Shown here in pieces: positions 25,993-33,542 of a DNA stretch of 64,000 bases; position 1 is the first letter of the stretch, and each line of letters begins with the position of its first letter. The stretch is from Flavobacterium sp. LC2016-23 (GTDB lineage: Bacteria; Bacteroidota; Bacteroidia; Flavobacteriales; Flavobacteriaceae), in contig NZ_WKKE01000019.1 of assembly GCF_009674775.1 (NCBI RefSeq), positions 62,001-126,000 of the forward strand, read 5' to 3'. A program made the translations under genes and the position numbers. The notes under the pieces are model-generated. The model did not search any database. It saw only the letters and a program-made list of their open reading frames with translations, and was not told the DNA's origin.

Positions 25993-26733
25993 ATGAAAAA
26001 ATTATTTATTGCAGCTTTATTATTCGTTGGAATAGTAACTTTTGCACAAGACATCAATCAGAAAACTGCACGTGATCAAAGAGAAAAATTAACTCCGGAA
26101 CAGCGTAATGAAAAACATTTACAAAAACTGACTTCTGAATTGACTTTAGATAAAAAACAACAAGAGCAGGTAAAACAATTACTGGCCGAAAGAAGTGCTA
26201 AAGCAGAAAAGTTCAGAGATGCTAAAAAAGACAGCAAAGTAAAACCTACTGCCGAGGAAAGAGAAGCATTCAAAAAACAAATGAAAGCTGAAAAAGCAGC
26301 AAACGATGCTAAAATGAAAGCTATTTTAAATGCCGATCAGTACACCAAATGGACGGCTCTGAAAAAAGAACACGAAGGCGATCATAAACACAAAGGCAAA
26401 AGAGAGATGAAATCGCCACAGGAACGTGATCAGGCGCATTTGCAAAAATTAACGACTGAACTAAATCTCAATGCGGATCAGCAAAAACAAGTGGGTGAAC
26501 TTTTAGCTGACAGAAGTACCAAAATGGCAATGCTGAAAAAAAGCCGAAAAGAGGCTGGTACACCACCAACTGATGCAGAAAAAGACGCCATGAAAAAACA
26601 AATGAAAGAAGATCGCAAAGCTACAGATGCCAAAATGAAAGCTATTCTGACTTCCGATCAATATAAAAAATGGGGAGTGATTCAAAAAGATCATCAGAAT
26701 AAAATGAAAGATCATGAAAAAGATAAAATGTAA
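25993..26733 (+). CDS. Secreted helical protein, double-repeat (Spy-like)
   Basis: 246 residues from ATG 25993; an upstream in-frame start at 25954 is rejected because it would put charged residues before the signal peptide. Signal peptide MKKLFIAALLFVGIVTFAQ almost identical to its upstream neighbour. After it the same 95-residue repeat unit occurs twice: LTPEQRNEKHLQKLTSELTL ... LNADQYTKWTALKKEH and SPQERDQAHLQKLTTELNLN ... LTSDQYKKWGVIQKDH. So this gene is a fusion-type duplication of its neighbour. Role as for the neighbour: likely periplasmic, chaperone-like. Confidence 0.7.
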   Translation: MKKLFIAALLFVGIVTFAQDINQKTARDQREKLTPEQRNEKHLQKLTSELTLDKKQQEQVKQLLAERSAKAEKFRDAKKDSKVKPTAEEREAFKKQMKAEKAANDAKMKAILNADQYTKWTALKKEHEGDHKHKGKREMKSPQERDQAHLQKLTTELNLNADQQKQVGELLADRSTKMAMLKKSRKEAGTPPTDAEKDAMKKQMKEDRKATDAKMKAILTSDQYKKWGVIQKDHQNKMKDHEKDKM

Positions 26734-26743
26734 TTGAGATCAA

Positions 26744-26772
26744 AAAAAAGAGGCTTTAAAAGCCTCTTTTTT
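26744..26772. terminator. Bidirectional terminator between Spy-like and metalloprotease genes
   Basis: 14-bp perfect stem (26744-26757 with 26759-26772). It serves the Spy-like gene and the convergent metalloprotease gene. Confidence 0.85.
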
Positions 26773-26788
26773 GTTTTTATATATTTCT

Positions 26789-29263
26789 TTATTTCGGATT
26801 TAAAATCAAATCTATTCGCTTGATGCAATCTTCGTAATGGTATTTTGTTTCTGTGTTTACAGGTCTTGCTTTTGCTGCTAAAAGTGTACTTCTTAATGCG
26901 TTTAGTTCGCCACGAACCAGAGCCCTTACGTCGGATTGTCCTACATTATAATACGTTACAGACCGGTCTGTTGGTTTAATTTCTTCTGTCATCAAAGCGC
27001 CCATTCTGTCGATATAACCTCGTTGCAGATTTCTTCGGTATATCGTCACATTGGCCGGCGCAGCAGCTTCCTTCCAGATTCCTTTTCGGGTATCTTTTAA
27101 TAAATCCAAAGCTTTGTAAGCATCAGCTCCCAGAATTTCGTTATCCATTAATCGGCCAATACGGCCAATACTTAGCAGACTATTCAAATGTCGTACCTGT
27201 AAACTTCTGAATTTTTCCGAATACCCTGCAAAATCTGTATTTTTTAAAGTATTGACATTTACAATCCAGGTTGGCGAAGCAAAGGCATTTGCCTGAAGCC
27301 AGTTCATTGCTTCAATTTGTCTGGCTTTGGGCACTACTTCGTAAACACTTCCGGCCTGGTTTGGCTTTTTAGTATTTTCATAAACACCGCCAACATTAGT
27401 TACAACGTGACCAACATATCTGCTCCAGACTTCCAGCATTTCCTTGTACAATTCATCCAGATCTTCATAATTATTGGTTACGCTACTCGTCCATTCATTC
27501 AAATGACTGGCTACATATTCCAGATTTTTCATTCCATACGTACTGGCTTTCATCGAATTATTCCCAATATCTTCTGTTTGGGAAGTAGGGTCAAAAGCAC
27601 TGCTCTGTTTTCCGAATTTATAAAGCGGATTTCCGGCTTTCTCCAGAATCCATTTGTCTAAAGTTGCGGCTTCGTCCTGAGGAGATTTAGCATTCGGAAT
27701 CACTCTGTAGCCCCAATTTACGGCATACTGATCATAAGCCCCCATTTTACGGACAAAACGAATGTTTTTATCTCCGGGCTGCGCGATGTAATTGAAACGG
27801 GCATAATCCATGATACTAGCCGAGATTCCGTTTTGTTGCGTAAAATCACCGTTTCTGTAACTTTCCACATCATAAGCACAACTGGCGCCCATATTGTGCG
27901 GAAATCCTAAAGCATGTCCAACTTCATGTGCAATCACCATTCGCATCATTTCACCCATTTCTTCATCGCTGGTTTGTAAGGTCCTCGCAGACGGATTTGC
28001 TGCTCCGGTTTCTAACAAATATCGGTTTCTGTACGAACGCAAGTGGTTGTGGTACCAGATCACATCACTTTCAATAATCTCTCCGGTTCTGGGATCAGAA
28101 ACACTGGGTCCGACCGCATTTCGGGTGGTGCTTGCTACATATCGAATGACAGAATAGCGAATATCTTCGGGACTAAAATCCGGGTCTTCCTCTTTGGTTG
28201 GGGCATCTTTGGCGATAATAGCATTTTTAAATCCGGCTGCTTCAAAAGGTTTTTGCCAGTCTTCGATTCCCTGTTTGATGTATTTTCTCAGCTTTTCAGG
28301 CGTTGCAGGATCTAAATAATACACAATTGGTTTAATCGGTTCAACCAATTCTCCTCGGTTATAGGCTTCAGGATCTTTTGGTTCTAATCTCCAGCGACGG
28401 ATATATGTTTTAAGGTCCGATTTCAGTTCATTACTACCGTAATCGTACTGACTTACGGTAAACCAGCCCACTCTCTGATCTGCCAATCTTGGTTTCATGG
28501 GTACTTCGGGCAATAAAACCATAGACTGATTCATCTGAATACTGATCGATTCTGTTTCTTCTAACATGGATGGTTTCGACGCATTGTACGTCATATCCTG
28601 AATCACTTCGATATTCATCGGAAAACTTTTAATCGTATGGATAAAACTTCTCGAATCATCAAGTCCTTTTACCTTATACGTTTCGCGCATTTCTGCCGAT
28701 ATACCGCTGATTGCTTTTACGTCAGTACTGTAAAACTTCGTTACATCAATCACAGTATTTGCCGAATCTTTGCTAAAAGCGACAATGTCAAAAGCAAATA
28801 AGGTAGGTTCGTAATTATTTGATTTTACAGAAATGCTGATAGGCAACGTATCGTTCGCTACGGCATTGTAAGATTTTGATTTGATGAGGATTTTATCCTG
28901 AAAACGCTGCCAGACTATTAACTGTTCGTTAGTTTCTGAACCTGCGTTTACATATCCGCCTCCCAGGTTAGAAGGCAATTTAGAAAGCCGGCTTACTAAA
29001 AGCATATCCTTGTTTAAATACTTATTCGGAATCTCGAAATAATACTTTTTTTCGACTTTATGCACTGTGAAAAGTCCCGGATCAGAAACAGCCTCTTTCG
29101 TAATTACTTTGCTGTATTCCTTAATAGCAGATTCTGATTTTTTCTCGGGTGGCGCAACGACAGCTTCGTCTTTTTTGGATTTCTTTTTGTTCGATTGGGC
29201 AAATTGGTTAGTAGAAAACAGCATAAAAACTGTCATTGTAATAAAAATGAAAAATTTCTTCAT
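26789..29263 (-). CDS. Secreted zinc-dependent metalloprotease (metzincin-type, DUF5117-like)
   Basis: 824 residues. Signal peptide to about residue 23 (STNQFAQ), a Lys-rich linker, then a large N-terminal domain with VEKKYYFEIPNKYLNKDMLLVSRLSK (DUF5117 pattern) and the catalytic motif HEVGHALGFPHNM at H446-H456 (three zinc histidines and catalytic Glu447), followed by a Met-turn in SIMDYARFNYIA. The C-terminal half holds helical DUF-type domains. These proteins degrade extracellular or periplasmic substrates in Bacteroidota. There is no T9SS sorting domain, so it is probably periplasmic or a lipid-free secreted form. Confidence 0.87.
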   Translation of the reverse strand: MKKFFIFITMTVFMLFSTNQFAQSNKKKSKKDEAVVAPPEKKSESAIKEYSKVITKEAVSDPGLFTVHKVEKKYYFEIPNKYLNKDMLLVSRLSKLPSNLGGGYVNAGSETNEQLIVWQRFQDKILIKSKSYNAVANDTLPISISVKSNNYEPTLFAFDIVAFSKDSANTVIDVTKFYSTDVKAISGISAEMRETYKVKGLDDSRSFIHTIKSFPMNIEVIQDMTYNASKPSMLEETESISIQMNQSMVLLPEVPMKPRLADQRVGWFTVSQYDYGSNELKSDLKTYIRRWRLEPKDPEAYNRGELVEPIKPIVYYLDPATPEKLRKYIKQGIEDWQKPFEAAGFKNAIIAKDAPTKEEDPDFSPEDIRYSVIRYVASTTRNAVGPSVSDPRTGEIIESDVIWYHNHLRSYRNRYLLETGAANPSARTLQTSDEEMGEMMRMVIAHEVGHALGFPHNMGASCAYDVESYRNGDFTQQNGISASIMDYARFNYIAQPGDKNIRFVRKMGAYDQYAVNWGYRVIPNAKSPQDEAATLDKWILEKAGNPLYKFGKQSSAFDPTSQTEDIGNNSMKASTYGMKNLEYVASHLNEWTSSVTNNYEDLDELYKEMLEVWSRYVGHVVTNVGGVYENTKKPNQAGSVYEVVPKARQIEAMNWLQANAFASPTWIVNVNTLKNTDFAGYSEKFRSLQVRHLNSLLSIGRIGRLMDNEILGADAYKALDLLKDTRKGIWKEAAAPANVTIYRRNLQRGYIDRMGALMTEEIKPTDRSVTYYNVGQSDVRALVRGELNALRSTLLAAKARPVNTETKYHYEDCIKRIDLILNPK

Positions 29264-29365
29264 TTATTGTCGGTTTAGTGGTTATGTGATAAACAAAAAT
29301 AATTTTTATTCTAATTTTAAAAGGAAAAAACACCTTATTAACTTTTCATTAACTAAACTCAGGTA

Positions 29366-29402
29366 ATAAAAAAGGCTCAACTTTTTAATAAAGTTGAGCC
29401 TT
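29366..29402 (-). terminator. Intrinsic terminator of the hemL transcript
   Basis: A 13-bp perfect stem (29372-29384 with 29390-29402), loop TTAAT, with T-run on the minus strand. It lies 33 bases after the hemL stop and 100 bases upstream of the metalloprotease start. Confidence 0.87.
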
Positions 29403-29434
29403 AAACTGAATATATATATTTTAATTTTTATGAT

Positions 29435-30721
29435 TTAAAATGTCTTCGAAACCTTATCAATCGCATTAATCGTAAAATCTAAATCTTCATAGGTTAATGC
29501 GTCTGTAATAAACCAGGTTTCATAGGCCGATGGCGCGATATAAATACCTTCCTGCAATAAGCCGTGGAAAAACTTTCTGAAGGTTTCATTATCTCCTTTT
29601 GCCGCAGTTTGAAAATCGGTAACCGGATTAGCATCAAAATGTACGGAAATCATTGACCCTACTCTGTTGATGGTAAAAACCACATTATTTGCTTTTAGAA
29701 CCTTATCGATTCCTGCTTCTAAATACGCTGTTTTTTCTTCCAATCGGGTAAAAACAGCACGGTCATTATCAAGAGATTGTAACATCGCTAATCCTGCAGC
29801 CATTGCCAAAGGGTTTCCGGATAATGTTCCTGCCTGATACACCGGACCAAGCGGAGCCAGATAATTCATAATTTCTTCACGTGCTGCAAAAGCACCAACC
29901 GGCAAACCTCCGCCAATTACTTTTCCGAAAGTTACAATGTCAGCGTTGATATTATACAATTCCTGAACACCTCCGCGAGCCAGACGAAAACCTGTCATCA
30001 CCTCATCGAAGATTAATAAAATTCCGTTTGCCGTACACAAATCTCTCAATCCCTGCAAGAATCCTTTTTGAGGCGGAATACATCCCATATTTCCGGCAAC
30101 CGGCTCAATAATAATAGCTGCTATCTCATTTTTGTTGGCTTCGATTAAGGTTTTTACATTCTCTAAATCATTGTATCTGGCCAGCAAAGTATCTTTTGCA
30201 GTTCCTTCTGTTACTCCGGGACTATTAGGAGATCCGAAAGTTACGGCACCACTTCCCGCCTGAATCAAAAAGGAATCTGAATGTCCGTGGTAGCAGCCTG
30301 CAAACTTGATTATTTTATCTCTTTTTGTAAATCCGCGGGCCAGACGAATCGCACTCATACAAGCCTCAGTTCCTGAATTTACAAAACGAATTTTATCAAT
30401 ATTCGGAACCATAGCAACTGCCAAAGCTGCAATCTGAGTTTCTAACTCTGTTGGCATTCCAAATGAAGTACCCAGTTTTGCTTTTTCAATTACAGCATCA
30501 ACTACCGGCTGATACGCATGACCCAGAACCATTGGCCCCCATGAATTGATATAGTCTATCAATTTATTGCCGTCTTCATCATACAGATAAGCACCTTTGG
30601 CACTTTTCACAAAAATAGGAGTTCCGCCAACGGCTTTAAACGCTCTTACCGGTGAGTTTACACCTCCCGGGATCACTTTTTCTGCTTCAGCAAAAAGCTG
30701 ACTACTTCTTTTATATATCAT
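29435..30721 (-). CDS. hemL: Glutamate-1-semialdehyde 2,1-aminomutase
   Basis: 428 residues. Fold-type I PLP enzyme: SGTEACMSAIRLARG for the cofactor site, D239-E240 in LLIFDEVMTGFR, and PLP lysine K267 in VTFGKVIGGGLPVGA. Start (MIYKRSSQLFAEAEKVIPGGVNSPVRAF) fits the family. It makes 5-aminolevulinate in the C5 pathway of haem, the route used by Bacteroidota. It shares strand and close spacing with the GH73 lipoprotein gene upstream (73 bases). Confidence 0.97.
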   Translation of the reverse strand: MIYKRSSQLFAEAEKVIPGGVNSPVRAFKAVGGTPIFVKSAKGAYLYDEDGNKLIDYINSWGPMVLGHAYQPVVDAVIEKAKLGTSFGMPTELETQIAALAVAMVPNIDKIRFVNSGTEACMSAIRLARGFTKRDKIIKFAGCYHGHSDSFLIQAGSGAVTFGSPNSPGVTEGTAKDTLLARYNDLENVKTLIEANKNEIAAIIIEPVAGNMGCIPPQKGFLQGLRDLCTANGILLIFDEVMTGFRLARGGVQELYNINADIVTFGKVIGGGLPVGAFAAREEIMNYLAPLGPVYQAGTLSGNPLAMAAGLAMLQSLDNDRAVFTRLEEKTAYLEAGIDKVLKANNVVFTINRVGSMISVHFDANPVTDFQTAAKGDNETFRKFFHGLLQEGIYIAPSAYETWFITDALTYEDLDFTINAIDKVSKTF

Positions 30722-30794
30722 TTTTGACTTTATATTTTAGAGTTCTGATTTTAGAGTATGAAACGATTCCAGACTGAGACTGAAAACTAAAAAA

Positions 30795-31682
30795 CTACTT
30801 TACCTTCAACTTCTGTCCAACAGAAAGCGAATTGTCTGAAAGATTGTTTTTTTGTTTTAAATCATCAACTAATACGTTGAATTTTTTTGAAATGGAATAT
30901 AAGGTATCTCCTTTTTGAACTTCATATAAATTGGGGTCGCCTGAAGCTGACTCCGAATTCGTTTTTGTGTTTGAAGTTCTTGCCGGAGCTGATTTATTAA
31001 TTGCCGTATAGCTTTTTCCGGTAACCTGACAATCGTACTGGTGGAGATTATACCTTTCTATATAACTGATTAACTTATCCGGATAATTAGGATCTGTGGC
31101 ATAACCCGCAGCGCGTAAACCTTTTGCCCATGCCTTGTAATCATCCTTTTCGTAAGTAAATAATGTGGCATATCTGTTCTTTCCCACCAAAAACAAAGCA
31201 TGATCCCGATACGAATCTGAAGCTTCTGTGTATTTCCTGAAACATTCCTGAGATGAATCGTCATCATGGCGAACACTTTCACCCAGCCAGTCTTTGTGAC
31301 ATTTAATTCCGAAATGATTATTGGCTTCCAGAGCCAGATCCCCTTTTCCTGCACCGGATTCTAAGATTCCCTGTGCCAGAATAATACTTGCAGGAATACC
31401 ATACTTTTGCATGTTTCCCATGGCAATATCTTTAAACTGCAAAACATAATTATTGATCAGATCACTGGTAACAACAGTTTTTGAAGTAGACTGAATGACC
31501 TCAGTTGTATTGTTTGTGGTAGGATATTTACCTATAGGTTTAGAATAAGTCCCTTTTTTAGTCGAAGCGACTCTGGGTTTTTGAAGTGCTGCCTGTTTTT
31601 TAGTTGTTGCAATAGCAGGCTTACTGGAAGAACAGCCAGCTAATGCTGCGATTAAGAAAAGTAATATTGTTTTTTTAAACAT
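30795..31682 (-). CDS. GH73-type glucosaminidase lipoprotein with LysM domain
   Basis: 295 residues. Lipobox AGC (Cys17). A glucosaminidase domain (about 75-215: YGIPASIILAQGILESGAGKGDLALEANNHFGIKCHKDWLG, where the Glu of LESGAG is the expected catalytic acid) is followed by one LysM repeat (about 250-295: YEVQKGDTLYSISKKFNVLVDDLKQKNNL). It cuts the glycan backbone of peptidoglycan from the outer-membrane side. The start overlaps the end of the ACC-deaminase-like gene by 8 bases, implying translational coupling. Confidence 0.92.
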   Translation of the reverse strand: MFKKTILLFLIAALAGCSSSKPAIATTKKQAALQKPRVASTKKGTYSKPIGKYPTTNNTTEVIQSTSKTVVTSDLINNYVLQFKDIAMGNMQKYGIPASIILAQGILESGAGKGDLALEANNHFGIKCHKDWLGESVRHDDDSSQECFRKYTEASDSYRDHALFLVGKNRYATLFTYEKDDYKAWAKGLRAAGYATDPNYPDKLISYIERYNLHQYDCQVTGKSYTAINKSAPARTSNTKTNSESASGDPNLYEVQKGDTLYSISKKFNVLVDDLKQKNNLSDNSLSVGQKLKVK

Positions 31683-32571
31683 TCTTTTTTAGTATTGGTA
31701 ATTTCTTCTGCATCAGCTTCAAATTCATTCCGTCAATTCCCTGCAATCCGCCGGTGTGAATGAGTAAAATTTTTGAATGCGCCGGAAAATAGTTTTTATG
31801 AATTAAATCTATAACGCCAAAAACCATCTTTCCTGTATAAATTGGGTCTAAGGGTACTTCATTTTCATCAAAAAAAGCATTAATAAATTCAATTAATTCC
31901 AAATTTATCTTTCCGTATCCTCCAAAATGATAGTCAGAAATTAAATCCCAGTTATCTTTCTTTGCAAAAATACGAATTTCATCCTTTAGAAAGTCACCTT
32001 TTAACGCCGGAAACCCTAAAATTTTCTGATCCGGATGAGCACTATTAATCAATCCCGAAATAGTTCCTCCTGTCCCGACAGCGCAGCAAACGTAATTGAA
32101 AACAGCATCTTCTGCAGTCAGAATCTCTTCGCAGCCTTTTATAGCGAGCTCATTTGTTCCGCCTTCGGGCACTAAATAAAAGTCGCCGAATTTCTGCTTT
32201 AAATTTTCTAAAAAAGAAATTTCATCTTTAAGCCGATAGTCTTCCCGGGAAACAAATTCAAATTGCATTCCGTTTTCCTGAGCAAATTTCAAGGTTGGAT
32301 TTTCTTCAATTTTATCCAGAAGTTCTTCCCCGCGAATCAGTCCGATAGTTTTAAATCCGTATTCCTTTCCTGCAAAGGCAACAGCCGCAATATGGTTCGA
32401 AAAAGCACCGCCAAAAGTCAATACCGTTTTCTTATTTTCTGCTTTGGCCTGAATCAGATTGTATTTTAATTTCCGGAACTTATTCCCCGAAATAAAGGGA
32501 TGGATTAAATCTTCGCGTTTTATGGTCAAAGAAATATCGTTCTGAAAATTGATATGAATTTCCTGGTTCAA
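31675..32571 (-). CDS. ACC deaminase/D-cysteine desulfhydrase-like PLP enzyme
   Basis: 298 residues. Fold-type II PLP protein: SGNKFRKLKYNL holds the PLP lysine (family motif S-G-N-K), and AVGTGGTISGL is the phosphate loop. Members split 1-aminocyclopropane-1-carboxylate or D-cysteine; the substrate cannot be chosen here. The start codon is TTG, placed just after the stop of the small HExxH gene: the two are in the same frame, separated by TAG-ATT-TTG. There is no ATG between the upstream stop and the conserved SLTIKREDLIHPFISGNKF, so TTG is the only reasonable start. Confidence 0.85.
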   Translation of the reverse strand: MNQEIHINFQNDISLTIKREDLIHPFISGNKFRKLKYNLIQAKAENKKTVLTFGGAFSNHIAAVAFAGKEYGFKTIGLIRGEELLDKIEENPTLKFAQENGMQFEFVSREDYRLKDEISFLENLKQKFGDFYLVPEGGTNELAIKGCEEILTAEDAVFNYVCCAVGTGGTISGLINSAHPDQKILGFPALKGDFLKDEIRIFAKKDNWDLISDYHFGGYGKINLELIEFINAFFDENEVPLDPIYTGKMVFGVIDLIHKNYFPAHSKILLIHTGGLQGIDGMNLKLMQKKLPILKKNV

Positions 32572-32574
32572 AAT

Positions 32575-32916
32575 CTATTTTTGTTGTAAAGTTAAGTAAT
32601 TCCGGAATTTAAAAAACGGGCGTTTTTTCAAATAATCATAATCGGTTTCATTGGCATACGCTTCTCTTTCAAAACTAATATTCTGATACGCCAATGCTGT
32701 ACTTTTATATTGAAGTATTCGTATCAGATATTCTAAAAAATACCAGATAAAAAAAGGAAGGATCAGCATTTCCAGTTGTTGTCGCAAATGAATTTTTTCG
32801 TGATTAACAAATGTCGGGTTTGTTTTATCGCTGCTGTATTTCATCAGAACAAACGGAAACACGGCCATTCCGCGATATCCATTGGGAATTAAATATTTAG
32901 CAACAATTAGAAACAT
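32575..32916 (-). CDS. Small membrane protein with HExxH motif
   Basis: 113 residues. NHEKIHLRQQLE carries an HExxH signature (H39, E40, H43). A hydrophobic stretch (about 50-68) follows, and SFEREAY at 81-87 gives Glu residues that could be the third zinc ligand, the arrangement of a minimal gluzincin-type membrane protease. An N-terminal hydrophobic patch is also present. No family name can be assigned with certainty. It heads a minus-strand operon: HExxH protein, ACC-deaminase-like, GH73, hemL. Confidence 0.65.
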   Translation of the reverse strand: MFLIVAKYLIPNGYRGMAVFPFVLMKYSSDKTNPTFVNHEKIHLRQQLEMLILPFFIWYFLEYLIRILQYKSTALAYQNISFEREAYANETDYDYLKKRPFFKFRNYLTLQQK

Positions 32917-32984
32917 TGAATGTAAAATTTATAAATTTGTAGAGGCAAAATTGTTTGTTTTCATTAAAATAATAATCAAAATTA

Positions 32985-32992
32985 TAGATTTG
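32985..32992 (+). promoter_or_regulatory. -7 element for the DUF5522 gene
   Basis: TAGATTTG, exact TAnnTTTG match, 39 bases before the ATG. A second match, TAAATTTG, lies at 32932-32939. Confidence 0.45.
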
Positions 32993-33030
32993 ATTTCGAC
33001 ACCAAACAAATAACGCACTTAAAAAGGATT

Positions 33031-33216
33031 ATGAAAGAGCAAAGTAATGAAAATAAATTGACCGAGGGCGAAGATTTTTATTATACGCCTGAAGGTTACA
33101 AATGCTTTACCGAGAAACACCATTTAAAACGCGGATATTGCTGTAAAAGCGGCTGTCGTCACTGCCCGTATGGATTTGACAAACGAACCGGAGAAATTAA
33201 GAAGAAGGTAAATTAG
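33031..33216 (+). CDS. DUF5522 domain small Cys-rich protein
   Basis: 61 residues. Four cysteines and two histidines in GYCCKSGCRHCPYGFDK, consistent with a small metal-binding (zinc or iron-sulfur) protein. The family has no known function. It stands alone, divergent from the HExxH operon and 326 bases ahead of the urocanase gene; the intervening sequence is repeats, not a transcription unit continuation. Confidence 0.8.
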   Translation: MKEQSNENKLTEGEDFYYTPEGYKCFTEKHHLKRGYCCKSGCRHCPYGFDKRTGEIKKKVN

Positions 33217-33464
33217 AAAATGTGTCAATTTGAAAATGAGATAATTTTTTCTTAACTAACTTATAATTCAACAATCTAAAATCAGCAATCTAAAATCTAA
33301 AATTACATATGGATATTCTCTTGCGAAAATTTAGGATTAAAATCTACAAATCCTATCACAGGTCGGATATTCGTTATCCTTAGTTTTAATTAGAAAATAT
33401 GTCAATTTGAAAATGAGATAATTTATTTTCAAACAAATATAATTTACTTAACTAACTTTTAATT
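33212..33464 (+). repeat. Direct repeat of about 180 bases between DUF5522 and hutU
   Basis: A 36-base block starting ATTAGAAAAT occurs at 33212-33247 and again at 33389-33424 with one mismatch. A second conserved block (CTTAACTAACTT) occurs at 33251-33268 and 33447-33464. Between them is a 'caatctaaaat' simple repeat (about 33271-33302). Related text (CCAATTTGAAAATG) recurs at 57960-58015. The 33217-33542 gap otherwise shows no gene. Confidence 0.7.
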
Positions 33465-33473
33465 ACCACGGCT

Positions 33474-33522
33474 ATTGGATTATTTACCCTTGGAGAAAAT
33501 CTAAAAAGTCTAATAATCCAAT
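33474..33522 (+). other. Perfect 11-bp inverted repeat upstream of hutU
   Basis: ATTGGATTATT (33474-33484) and AATAATCCAAT (33512-33522), 27-base spacer, 20 bases before the urocanase ATG. Possible operator or leader hairpin, or part of a dispersed repeat. Confidence 0.4.
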
Positions 33523-33542
33523 CCTCTAACAATCTAAAAAAA

